Part shown: one piece after another, positions 1 to 7,976 of the stretch
Layout of the letters: each line of letters begins with the position of its first letter
How positions within the stretch are numbered: position 1 is the stretch's first letter
Source: Bifidobacterium oedipodis
GTDB lineage: Bacteria; Actinomycetota; Actinomycetes; Actinomycetales; Bifidobacteriaceae
Length of the DNA stretch: 64,000 nucleotides
Direction of reading: 5' to 3'
NCBI RefSeq assembly: GCF_012932425.1
Contig: NZ_JAAIII010000001.1
Location: 186,001-250,000 of the forward strand
Translations under genes and position numbers: made by a program
Notes under the pieces: model-generated
What the model was told of the DNA's origin: nothing
The model's input: only the letters and a program-made list of their open reading frames with translations
Database searches by the model: none

Positions 1-1050
1 ACCCACAACATGGGCGTGATCGCCGACATCGCCGACCAGGTGGTCGTGATGTACCGCGGCCATGTGGTCGAACAGGGCACTGTGGAACAGGTATTCTATA
101 ACCCCAAGGACGACTACACCAAGCGTCTGCTGGGTGCCGTGCCGCGCATCGGTCAAAAGCTGGTCGTGCGCGACGTGGACGGCAACGTGATCGAGCGTAA
201 AACCGATTGGCGCACGCAGCCGGTGGCCGTCGAAGCCAAGGGGCTGACCATCACCTATCCGGGCCACCTCATGCAGCCTGATTTCAAGGCCGTCGACGGC
301 GTGGACTTCACCATCCACCGCTCCGAAGTGCTCGGCTTGGTCGGCGAATCCGGTTCCGGCAAATCCACCACCGGTCGCGCCATCGCCGGCCTGCAGAAGG
401 TCACCGGCGGCTCCCTAAACGTGCTCGGCATCGAAATGAACGGTGTCAAGGAACGTGATTTCAAGCCGAAGCGCGCCGATATCGGTTTCGTGTTCCAGGA
501 TCCAGGCTCCTCGTTCAACCCGCTGATGACCATCGCGGAAAACGTGGCCGAACCACTGATCGTGCATAAAAAGTATGGTTCGGTGGCCGAAGCCAAGAAT
601 TATGTGGGCGATTTGCTGGAGATGGTGCAGCTGCCGCGCGCCTATATGAACCGCTTCCCGCATGAGCTTTCCGGCGGCCAGCGTCAGCGTGCTTCCTTGG
701 CGCGAGGACTCGCTTTGAAGCCCTCGCTGCTGATCGCCGACGAGCCTACGTCGGCCCTCGATGTGTCGGTGCAGGCCAAGGTGCTGGAGCTGTTCAAACG
801 TCTGCAGGCTGAAATCGGCTTCGCTTGCTTGTTCATCACCCATGATCTGGCAGTGGTCGATATGCTCGCCGACCGCATTATGGTGATGCACAAGGGCCAG
901 ATCGTCGAACACGGCGATGCTGACCAGATTATGCAGCATCCTGCCAATCCGTACACGCAGAAGCTGCTGGCGTCCCTGCCGGTACCTGATCCGCGCGAAC
1001 AGCAGCTCCACCGCGCTCATCTACACGAGCTGCTCGCTCAGGAAGCTTGA
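1..1050 (+). CDS. Peptide ABC transporter, dual ATP-binding protein (5' end outside window)
   Basis: Reading in frame from base 1 gives T-H-N-M-G-V-I-A-D, the H-loop end of a first ABC ATPase domain, so the gene begins upstream of the window. The first ~50 visible residues close domain 1 with its oligopeptide/dipeptide C-terminal extension. A second complete ABC domain follows, with Walker A GESGSGKST, signature LSGGQRQR and Walker B LLIADEP, then the same type of tail. It should energise uptake of di- or oligopeptides at the inner face of the membrane. A second fused DF-type ATPase lies at 43567-45582, so the genome has at least two such systems. Substrate is inferred from family only. Confidence 0.93.
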   Translation, partial: THNMGVIADIADQVVVMYRGHVVEQGTVEQVFYNPKDDYTKRLLGAVPRIGQKLVVRDVDGNVIERKTDWRTQPVAVEAKGLTITYPGHLMQPDFKAVDGVDFTIHRSEVLGLVGESGSGKSTTGRAIAGLQKVTGGSLNVLGIEMNGVKERDFKPKRADIGFVFQDPGSSFNPLMTIAENVAEPLIVHKKYGSVAEAKNYVGDLLEMVQLPRAYMNRFPHELSGGQRQRASLARGLALKPSLLIADEPTSALDVSVQAKVLELFKRLQAEIGFACLFITHDLAVVDMLADRIMVMHKGQIVEHGDADQIMQHPANPYTQKLLASLPVPDPREQQLHRAHLHELLAQEA

Positions 1051-1093
1051 GCCTAATGAGGCGGTTTGTTGTTGTAACCGCTGTGAGTTGATA

Positions 1094-1128
1094 CGAGGAA
1101 GGGCCTCCCCATGGGAAGCCCTTCCTCG
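1094..1128. terminator. Hairpin after ABC transporter gene
   Basis: Arms CGAGGAAGGGC (1094-1104) and GCCCTTCCTCG (1118-1128) form a perfect 11-bp stem, followed on the plus strand by CGTTTAT. It lies 44 bases after the stop of the ABC gene, in a convergent gap. Likely rho-independent terminator with a weak T tract. Confidence 0.7.
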
Positions 1129-1142
1129 CGTTTATCTGTAAG

Positions 1143-1167
1143 CTGTGCTGGCTGGAAGCCAGCACAG
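1143..1167. terminator. Second hairpin between convergent genes
   Basis: Arms CTGTGCTGGCT and AGCCAGCACAG with a 3-base loop make an 11-bp perfect stem just downstream of the Nudix gene on the minus strand. Probably ends the pepP-Nudix transcript. No clear T run is seen. Confidence 0.55.
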
Positions 1168-1176
1168 TCGGTGTGG

Positions 1177-1698
1177 CTAGTGCAGCTGCCCGGCTGTTAC
1201 AAAAAAGGCATGAGCGTCGCCGCGCTGTTTGCCTTCGATATAGCGACGGAATATCGCCAGACGTTCGACGGTGCTTTGCGCCAGGGGAGTGGGCAGATTG
1301 TCCATGTCGAACCAGCCCACATTCAGGCTTTCGTCGTCGCCGACGAAAGGCTCAGCGTTGCCGCCGGGCTTCAAGGCGCACAGGAACGAATGATCCATGT
1401 ATTGCACATTGTCACCGTTCGCGTACGTTTTCGACTTGGTTTCGGAGACCACGGACACCAAGTCGGTGGCTATGACGTCCACTCCTGTCTCTTCTTTAAC
1501 TTCACGGGCGGCGGCATCGGCGGGTTGTTCGCCTGGGTCGATGATGCCATAAACCATTGCCCATTCGCCGGTGTCTGTGCGGCGACCGAGCAGAATACGA
1601 TCCTGCTCGTCGAACACACATGCCGTCACACCATGCAGCCACAACAGGTCATGGCCGATTTTCTTGCGCAAATCAAGCACAAACTGCGGTGTTGCCAT
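1177..1698 (-). CDS. Nudix hydrolase
   Basis: The 173-residue protein has an exact Nudix box: G, five residues, E, seven residues, then REVKEETGV, roughly residues 51-73. It should hydrolyse a nucleoside diphosphate linked to another moiety, using Mg2+ held by the box glutamates. The N-terminal half resembles NADH-pyrophosphatase-like or ADP-ribose-type Nudix proteins, but the substrate cannot be read from the sequence. It starts one base after the pepP stop, so the two genes are almost certainly cotranscribed and translationally coupled. Confidence 0.88.
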   Translation of the reverse strand: MATPQFVLDLRKKIGHDLLWLHGVTACVFDEQDRILLGRRTDTGEWAMVYGIIDPGEQPADAAAREVKEETGVDVIATDLVSVVSETKSKTYANGDNVQYMDHSFLCALKPGGNAEPFVGDDESLNVGWFDMDNLPTPLAQSTVERLAIFRRYIEGKQRGDAHAFFVTAGQLH

Positions 1699-1699
1699 C

Positions 1700-3292
1700 T
1701 CAGGCCTGCTTTGCCTGTTCGGCCATCCAGGCTTCGACGTCGTCGATCTGCTTGGGGATGCCGGCGGAAATCCATTCGGGGCCGTTCTCGGTCATGAGCA
1801 CGTCATCCTCGATACGGATGCCGATGCCACGGTATTCCGGTGGAATCAGCAGGTCATCCTCACGGAAGTAGAGGCCCGGCTCGATGGTGAAAATCATGCC
1901 CGGGCGAATCGGAGCGCCCTGATACGCCTCGAAACGAGCCTGCGCGCAATCATGCACGTCAAGACCCAGATGATGCGCAACACCGCAGGCGAGCCAACGG
2001 CGGTGCTGCTGGCCGGATGGGGAGAGCGATTCCTCCACGCTCACCGGCAAGAGACCCCACTCGTGCAGACGTTCGGCGATCACACGCATGCAGGCATGAT
2101 GAATATCGGAGTAGGTGGCACCCGGCTTGGCGGCCTCAAAGCCGGCCTGCTGGGAGTCCAGCACCGCCTGATACAAGCGCTTCTGGAAGTCGGTGAACTT
2201 GCCGTTGGTCGGGAAGGTGCGGGTGATGTCGGCGGTATACAGCGAATCAACTTCCACGCCAGCGTCCACGAGCAACAGATCGCCGTTCTTGACCACACCG
2301 GTGTTGCGCATCCAATGCAGAATCGGAGCGTGAGGACCGGAAGCCACGATGGAGTCATAGCCCACCGCATTGCCCAGCTCACGGGACACGGCGTTGAACG
2401 CGCCTTCAAGAATACGTTCGGAACGCGGCTTGTCGAGCGCCGTCGGCAGAGAAGCCAGCAGACGGTCGAAACCGGCCTTGGTGGCGTTCACGGCCTTGCG
2501 CATTTCGCCAACCTCATAGGCATCCTTGGTCATGCGGGCTTCGGCGGCGAACTCGTGCAGCTTGTCATCATCGGCGGCATTGCCATCTGGATCGGCGAAA
2601 CCGTTGGCCTCGCGGATGGATTCAACCAGCGACGTGATCTCAGGATCGGTTTCACGCACCACGCGCACGCGCACCGCGCCAGCCTCGGCACCCACATCCT
2701 TGGACAGTGCGTCGGCCAGCTGGGCGATGTCATGGGTTTCGATGCCGGTCATCGCCGTCATTTCCTTCAGGCCAGCACGCGGGCCAACCCAGTATTCGCC
2801 GTAATGGGCGGACATGAAGAAGTCTTCAGTGGAATTGTCGGCGCGAGGGGCCACGAACAGTTCGGCCTCATGCGTTTTGCCGGCGGCAGCTTCGGGGGAG
2901 TCGGGGGCCACGGGGTTGAGCACCAGCACGGCACCAGCCTCATAATCCACGCCAAGGCCCGTGTAATAGGCGAAGGTGGTGTCGGGGCGGAACATGTAAT
3001 CGCAATCGTTATTGCGCGCCTTCGGCTGGCCGGCCGGAATCACCAAACGCTCGCCGGGGAAGGCCTTGCCCAGCGCCTCCAAACGAGCCGGGGTGAACTT
3101 GGCCGCCTCAAGCGGTTCAATATCGGGATCCTCATCGGCCCAACCGGTTTTCATGAACTCCTTGAACGCAGAGGACTGCGGGCGCAGCGAACGATTGTTC
3201 ACGCGGTCGCTCATCGCCTGATTCGCGCCGGGTGCCGCCGCCCGCTCCTCGGCCTCATACTCTTTGTCCTTCTCAGTGATGACTGTGGACAT
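1700..3292 (-). CDS. pepP: Xaa-Pro aminopeptidase (M24B)
   Basis: A 530-residue pita-bread metallopeptidase that removes N-terminal residues preceding proline. The five metal ligands are visible: D in LLVDAGVE, D in YTADITRTF, H in HHLGLDVHD, E in FTIEPGLYF and E in IRIEDDVLM. The N-terminal creatinase-like domain carries the family's PAG and F-A-Y-Y-T-G-L elements. The start at 3292 is an ATG preceded by AAGGAG and a 5-base spacer; the codon just upstream is TTG and is less likely to be the start. First gene of a pepP-Nudix operon; probably cytoplasmic peptide turnover in an organism living on dietary and host peptides. Confidence 0.95.
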   Translation of the reverse strand: MSTVITEKDKEYEAEERAAAPGANQAMSDRVNNRSLRPQSSAFKEFMKTGWADEDPDIEPLEAAKFTPARLEALGKAFPGERLVIPAGQPKARNNDCDYMFRPDTTFAYYTGLGVDYEAGAVLVLNPVAPDSPEAAAGKTHEAELFVAPRADNSTEDFFMSAHYGEYWVGPRAGLKEMTAMTGIETHDIAQLADALSKDVGAEAGAVRVRVVRETDPEITSLVESIREANGFADPDGNAADDDKLHEFAAEARMTKDAYEVGEMRKAVNATKAGFDRLLASLPTALDKPRSERILEGAFNAVSRELGNAVGYDSIVASGPHAPILHWMRNTGVVKNGDLLLVDAGVEVDSLYTADITRTFPTNGKFTDFQKRLYQAVLDSQQAGFEAAKPGATYSDIHHACMRVIAERLHEWGLLPVSVEESLSPSGQQHRRWLACGVAHHLGLDVHDCAQARFEAYQGAPIRPGMIFTIEPGLYFREDDLLIPPEYRGIGIRIEDDVLMTENGPEWISAGIPKQIDDVEAWMAEQAKQA

Positions 3293-3532
3293 CAATGCTC
3301 CTTGTGGATTGTGCCTTCATGGTATCGATGACAATCCTACTCGGATATTCCCTCATCATGTGAAGGGCATAGGTTGACGTATCCGATAATGCGCCCGTTT
3401 GGATGACATGTTGCAGTGGAGTCTCAAGGGAGTTGCTTCTATCGTTGGTTTTATGAAACGCCGTTTCATACGACATGTCCGATTAATCCTGCAGCGACGC
3501 GGATCGGCATGGTGAGCGAATGGAGTGTTGCC

Positions 3533-4090
3533 ATGAAGAAAGCTTTACTGTATCGGGCAGGTGCCATTCTGATGGCGGCTGCAATATTGGGAGGATTGTC
3601 ATCGTGCAGCCCGCAAGATGATGAGTCGTCTCAGCCGTCCAAACAACAGCCTGAGCAAATCGAAACTCAGGATACTGATTTCAAGGAGGTAACCAAGGCA
3701 TATCGTGCATTCAGTGAGGACGCGTTGGAGGAATATCTGCAGAACAATGTGTTTACCGACGATTTTGTATCAGATATACAAACATTGGGGCAGGGATCAA
3801 TTTCAGGCAATGCCGACGTTGCATTGGAAGGTGATGTCAACGATTCAGATGACTATTACATTGCCTATATGTGCAAGCAGGAAGCCGAATCATCATTTTC
3901 GCTTTCACTCAGCGGCCCTGACGGGAGCAGGCGTCTGATACTCAATGAGGCCTGCGTCGCCCCAAGCGTTGCGGCTGTGTCACTGCCGGTTGAGCAATTC
4001 CCTGACGCAACATCGCTTACCGTGCAAGCTCAGAGTGACACCACTCTCGTGGTTTCCATTCACGAAATCACGAAAGACAAAGGAGATTGA
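3533..4090 (+). CDS. Putative lipoprotein of unknown function
   Basis: The 185-residue product has a typical lipoprotein signal: MKK, a hydrophobic stretch, then the lipobox L-S-S-C at about residues 20-23. The acidic, Q/S/D-rich linker after the cysteine leads to a roughly 130-residue domain I do not recognise. The ATG at 3533 is chosen because GGAG lies 7 bases upstream and the signal peptide begins there; longer in-frame readings add a non-signal-like N terminus. It is followed 4 bases later by a small membrane protein gene. G+C is visibly lower than in the neighbouring housekeeping genes. Confidence 0.75.
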   Translation: MKKALLYRAGAILMAAAILGGLSSCSPQDDESSQPSKQQPEQIETQDTDFKEVTKAYRAFSEDALEEYLQNNVFTDDFVSDIQTLGQGSISGNADVALEGDVNDSDDYYIAYMCKQEAESSFSLSLSGPDGSRRLILNEACVAPSVAAVSLPVEQFPDATSLTVQAQSDTTLVVSIHEITKDKGD

Positions 4091-4094
4091 GTCA

Positions 4095-4454
4095 ATGCGG
4101 CACGTTGATGGGGTGGGGGAATGGGATTGGCGGTTATGGTTTTGCATATTGATATATGATTCGCTGTCGATTAGCGCGGCGGCGGAAGCTGAACATACAA
4201 CTATCACACCATGGTTGGTGGTATATCTTATCGCTGCCATAGGGGTATTGGCACTGTTCGTGTGGTTCGGTTTGCAATCGTGGAGTATGACGATCGCGAT
4301 AGCTTGCACCATTGCACTGATACTGCCAACGGCTTGTATGGTGCTATTCAGCGGTTCATTGAGCAGATTTCTTGGTCATATTTATTTCGTAGTGATTCTT
4401 TGGGGCTTGCTGGTATACCAGCACGGCAATACTGATGGCACCATAGGTGAATAG
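4095..4454 (+). CDS. Small integral membrane protein
   Basis: 119 residues with three or four hydrophobic segments (about residues 13-30, 40-60, 65-85 and 92-108). ATG at 4095 follows AAGGAG with a 9-base spacer, and that AAGGAG lies at the end of the preceding lipoprotein gene, so the two are probably coupled. No family recognised. The pair lies convergent with a two-component system, only 42 bases from the histidine kinase stop; partnership with it is an inference from position only. Confidence 0.7.
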   Translation: MRHVDGVGEWDWRLWFCILIYDSLSISAAAEAEHTTITPWLVVYLIAAIGVLALFVWFGLQSWSMTIAIACTIALILPTACMVLFSGSLSRFLGHIYFVVILWGLLVYQHGNTDGTIGE

Positions 4455-4496
4455 CACTGTTGCCGCGCAATGCCGACGGTTTTAAAAACAGCAGCA

Positions 4497-5657
4497 TCAC
4501 TTGCAGGGGATGGTGATGGAGACGGACCATTCGTTGTCTTCATTGCTGATATGCATTGATCCTGAGGCGGACGCGACCATCGAGGCAAGTGAGCGAGGGC
4601 TTGCTTGCTGATAATGCTGTTGCTCGGATTGAGCACATTGGTTGGAGGCAAAGAAACATATGGAATCATCGTGATGCGTGACGCGCAGCACATAGCATCC
4701 TGGTTTCCCATGTTTCATGATGTTATTGGTCAACTCAAGCACAATACTGATGCATGGCTGCTGCATATCAGGATGCTTCGTCACTTCATAATCTACATCT
4801 ACATTAACGATGCCGATAAAACCCAATGATGCAAGACGTTCCTGTTGCCTGCGAATCACATCGTTCAATGTCATGTCATGCAGTGCTGCAGGCGGCTGAT
4901 TGGTACCGCCCTCCGGCTGATCTTGACCGGCGGCTTCCCCGGCACGCAGAGGTGGAAGCACATCCGACCGGATATCATGCACCGTCTGGGAAAGAATGTT
5001 TTCCAATTGTTTGAACGCGGCGGTGGATTGCGCATCATTCGCATTGTCCGCGTGCAGGCGACAGAGATATATCGCATAAATCAGCGACCCGGCGATGGAA
5101 TCATGCACCGTATGGGCGATGGCCAATCGTTCCTGCTGGTAGCGGATCTGCTTGTCTGCCAGCGCCTTTTCAGCCAGCAGCTGATCCTTATACGCCTTCC
5201 ATCGAAAGGCATAGCCAATGCAGAAGGCCACGGTGAACGAGGCTGACATGCAGACGGTTCCCAGCGTCACCGGCATCGCATACAGCAACGGGCTGAGCAA
5301 ACATGCCCCTGTATTTCCCAGCGCTAGGGGCAAAGACACCCAAAGTGGCACACTGTTGGCAAGCCATGCCAGCGAAAACCAGACGCCCCAGAGGGTTGTC
5401 GGCCCGCCAATGGTAACCGGCAGCAGCATTTCCACGATGGACAGTATGGATATCGCAACATATGCGACCTTGGGGCACGCCACAGACAGCAGCAGCATGA
5501 GCAGATATATTGCGGCGCAACAATAGTCAACCGGTGACATACGGTTAAATGACACCGCAAGTTCCGCAATAAATATCAGTAGGCAAAAGGCCGATCCGAT
5601 AATCGATGTGACATGCGACGCATGATCGGAACGGCTGCGTGATATTCGTGTGCTCAT
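4497..5657 (-). CDS. NarL-family sensor histidine kinase, atypical ATPase domain
   Basis: 386 residues. The N-terminal third has five or six membrane segments with short loops and no large sensor domain, so it probably senses the membrane or a partner protein. The HisKA_3 dimerisation box is A-H-T-V-H-D-S-I-A-G-S-L with the phosphoacceptor histidine. The N-box is E-L-T-N-N-I-M-K-H-G. The expected D-x-G-x-G and G-L-x-x-M-x-x-R boxes are degenerate (around N-Q-C-A-Q and R-S-L-A-S-M), so ATP binding may be impaired or unusual. The ATG at 5657 overlaps the response regulator stop (ATGA), giving translational coupling; longer upstream starts lack a ribosome site. Confidence 0.88.
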   Translation of the reverse strand: MSTRISRSRSDHASHVTSIIGSAFCLLIFIAELAVSFNRMSPVDYCCAAIYLLMLLLSVACPKVAYVAISILSIVEMLLPVTIGGPTTLWGVWFSLAWLANSVPLWVSLPLALGNTGACLLSPLLYAMPVTLGTVCMSASFTVAFCIGYAFRWKAYKDQLLAEKALADKQIRYQQERLAIAHTVHDSIAGSLIYAIYLCRLHADNANDAQSTAAFKQLENILSQTVHDIRSDVLPPLRAGEAAGQDQPEGGTNQPPAALHDMTLNDVIRRQQERLASLGFIGIVNVDVDYEVTKHPDMQQPCISIVLELTNNIMKHGKPGCYVLRVTHHDDSICFFASNQCAQSEQQHYQQASPRSLASMVASASGSMHISNEDNEWSVSITIPCK

Positions 5658-6271
5658 CGTATCCAACCCCTGCTGACGCATATGGCTATGGCTTCGGTGC
5701 GTCCGTGCACCTGAAGTTTGCGGAATGCACGTTGCGCATGGGTTTTGGCAGTGGTCGCGCTGATATGCAATTGCCGAGCTATGGCCTCGGTGGTTTGCCC
5801 CTGCGCATACAGTTGCAATATTCGGCACTCCATATCAGACAACGGATTATCCATGGCAATCGGCTCGGACCAGTGCGCCGCAAACGAGTCGCCAGCAGCC
5901 TCTCCCAGTGCGCGTACCAGCATGGGCAGGGGAGTCTCCTTGGCAAGAACCGACGATAAACCACTGCCAGAAACGGGCGCATGCAAAGATTCATCGAACG
6001 CGGTAATGCCCACTGCCGGCACAGGAGTGGACATCTGACTCAATGCGCGCGCCAACTCCACTCCCGATAACTCCGGCATCTCCATATCCGTAAGCACCAC
6101 TTGCGGCCGCATACGGGTTGTCTGGCAATACTCCAAGGCAAGATTCGCAGAGACCGTAGCCCACATAATGCGAAGAGGCGCACGATACCTCGATATCGCT
6201 TGGCATAAAGCGTCGAGCACCAGCACATCATTGTCCACTATGCCGACGGAAACCTCATGCTGTTCGGCCAT
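5654..6271 (-). CDS. NarL/LuxR-type response regulator
   Basis: 205 residues. The receiver domain has the acidic pocket in G-I-V-D-N-D and the phosphoacceptor aspartate in V-V-L-T-D-M-E-M-P. The C-terminal helix-turn-helix is LuxR-like: L-S-D-M-E-C-R-I-L-Q-L-Y-A-Q-G followed by T-T-E-A-I-A-R-Q-L. It should be phosphorylated by the kinase encoded directly downstream. The start at 6271 has GAAGGGGT upstream; two earlier in-frame ATGs have no better site. The target genes are not evident here. Confidence 0.9.
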   Translation of the reverse strand: MAEQHEVSVGIVDNDVLVLDALCQAISRYRAPLRIMWATVSANLALEYCQTTRMRPQVVLTDMEMPELSGVELARALSQMSTPVPAVGITAFDESLHAPVSGSGLSSVLAKETPLPMLVRALGEAAGDSFAAHWSEPIAMDNPLSDMECRILQLYAQGQTTEAIARQLHISATTAKTHAQRAFRKLQVHGRTEAIAICVSRGWIR

Positions 6272-6329
6272 CGTCCTACCCCTTCTCATGGCATTCCCCC
6301 GAATGTGCACAATTATAAAGGCCGCTCGC

Positions 6330-6335
6330 TAGAAT
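6330..6335 (+). promoter_or_regulatory. folC: Probable -10 box for folC
   Basis: TAGAAT lies 44 bases upstream of the folC start and within the 108-base gap that separates it from the divergent response regulator gene. No convincing -35 element was found. Confidence 0.4.
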
Positions 6336-6379
6336 GGGGGAAGTTTTGTCACAGTCAATGAGAGGAACGAAGCACGACT

Positions 6380-7879
6380 ATGTCGTATGAGCATCCGAAC
6401 CGCAACAACGAGACCATGCGCGACGTGGAACTGGACATCATGTCCCGCCCGCCGGAGCATAACACCACCAATCTCGATCTGGACCGGATGAACCTCATGC
6501 TTGACATCTTGGGGCACCCCGAACAGTCCTTCCGCGTGATTCACATCACCGGCACCAACGGCAAGGGATCCACCGCACGCATGGCCGAGGCCATCTGCCG
6601 CGCCTACGGCATGCGCACCGGCCTATACACGTCACCGCATCTGGAGAAAATCAACGAACGCATCGCCATTGACGGCCAGCAGCTCTCCGACGACGATTTC
6701 ATCGACATTTGGGACCAGACCCGTGACCTCGTGGCGATGGTGGACGCCAAGATGGAAGCTGAAGGCAAGCCTAAGATGAGCTTCTTTGAAGTGCTGACTG
6801 CCATGGCCATCTGGAAGTTCGCTGACACCCCTGTGGACGTGGCCATTGTCGAAGTCGGCATGGGCGGCCTGTGGGATGCGACCAACGTGCTCAACGCCGA
6901 CGCCGCCATCATCGGCCCGGTGGATATGGACCACATGAAGTGGCTGGGCGACACGGTGGAGAAAATCGCCACCGAAAAAGCAGGCATCATCAAGCCCGGC
7001 TGCACCGCCATCATCGGCCCACAGCCGCACGAGGACGCCGTCATGCCGATTCTGGTCGAAGCCGCCGAACGCAACCATGCCACACTGGTGCGCGACGGTT
7101 ACGAAATGACTGTTTCCGACCGTATGCCCGCCGTGGGTGGCCAGGTCGCCACCCTGACCACGCCCAACGGCACCTATGAGGGCGTGCCGATTGCCAAATT
7201 CGGCGAACACCAGGCGCATAACGCGCTCGCCGCGCTCGCAGCAGCCGAAGTGGTGCTCCCCGTCAACGCGCCACTGGACGGCGATCTGGTGGCCGAAGCG
7301 TTGAGCTCGGTTAAGGTGCCGGGGCGTATCGAACAAATCCGCACTTCGCCCACGATTATCCTTGACGGTGGCCATAACGTGAACGCCGCGGAGGCGCTGC
7401 GCCGCGCCATCGAAGAGAACTACAACTTCAAGCAGCTTGTCGGCGTGGTCGCCATGATGCGCGACAAGCAGGTCGAGGAATACCTAGGTGTGCTCGAACC
7501 GCTGCTGAGCGCGGTGGTCGTCACCGAAAACTCGTGGCGTGAGCGCGTGATGCCGGCCGACGAGCTGGAAGCCATCGCCATCGACGTGTTCGGTGCCGAC
7601 CGCGTGGTCAAGGAGCCGAATCTTCCTGATGCCATCCAAACGGCTGTGAATATGGTGGATGCCGAGGATGAGCTGGGCGTGGGCTATGGCCACGGCGTGC
7701 TTATTTGCGGCAGTTTCGTTACGGCAGGTGACGCACGCGCCATGTTGGAAAGCCATGCCAGCCCCACTATGGCTAAGGCGCAGGCCATTCACCAGCCCGC
7801 CGTTGAACCGGATGACACTGAGAATCCAGACGATGACGAAACCGCAGATGATGATATGTGGGGTGACGAGCAGCAGTGA
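6380..7879 (+). CDS. folC: Folylpolyglutamate synthase / dihydrofolate synthase
   Basis: 499 residues of the Mur-ligase-like FolC family, which adds glutamates to (dihydro)folate with ATP. The P-loop is I-T-G-T-N-G-K-G-S-T near residues 55-64. The family's T-S-P-H-L follows about 30 residues later, and I-L-D-G-G-H-N-V-N is the C-terminal signature. An acidic, poorly conserved tail (D/E-rich) ends the protein. The start has GAGG about 13 bases upstream, a weak arrangement. It is followed by smc after 97 bases, probably cotranscribed. Confidence 0.94.
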   Translation: MSYEHPNRNNETMRDVELDIMSRPPEHNTTNLDLDRMNLMLDILGHPEQSFRVIHITGTNGKGSTARMAEAICRAYGMRTGLYTSPHLEKINERIAIDGQQLSDDDFIDIWDQTRDLVAMVDAKMEAEGKPKMSFFEVLTAMAIWKFADTPVDVAIVEVGMGGLWDATNVLNADAAIIGPVDMDHMKWLGDTVEKIATEKAGIIKPGCTAIIGPQPHEDAVMPILVEAAERNHATLVRDGYEMTVSDRMPAVGGQVATLTTPNGTYEGVPIAKFGEHQAHNALAALAAAEVVLPVNAPLDGDLVAEALSSVKVPGRIEQIRTSPTIILDGGHNVNAAEALRRAIEENYNFKQLVGVVAMMRDKQVEEYLGVLEPLLSAVVVTENSWRERVMPADELEAIAIDVFGADRVVKEPNLPDAIQTAVNMVDAEDELGVGYGHGVLICGSFVTAGDARAMLESHASPTMAKAQAIHQPAVEPDDTENPDDDETADDDMWGDEQQ

Positions 7880-7976
7880 CGTTCCTGTTGCGCGGGCATT
7901 CCGCCGCAGGCGAATGACGCTGAAACAACGGGCATGAGACGGATGCGTAGGAAAAGCGTGGAGAGAAGGAGCGTGA

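Noticed and set aside
1571..3331. A 586-codon open frame on the plus strand
   Set aside because: It mirrors pepP in the opposite strand and shows no domain. The pepP frame has all metal ligands and a ribosome site.
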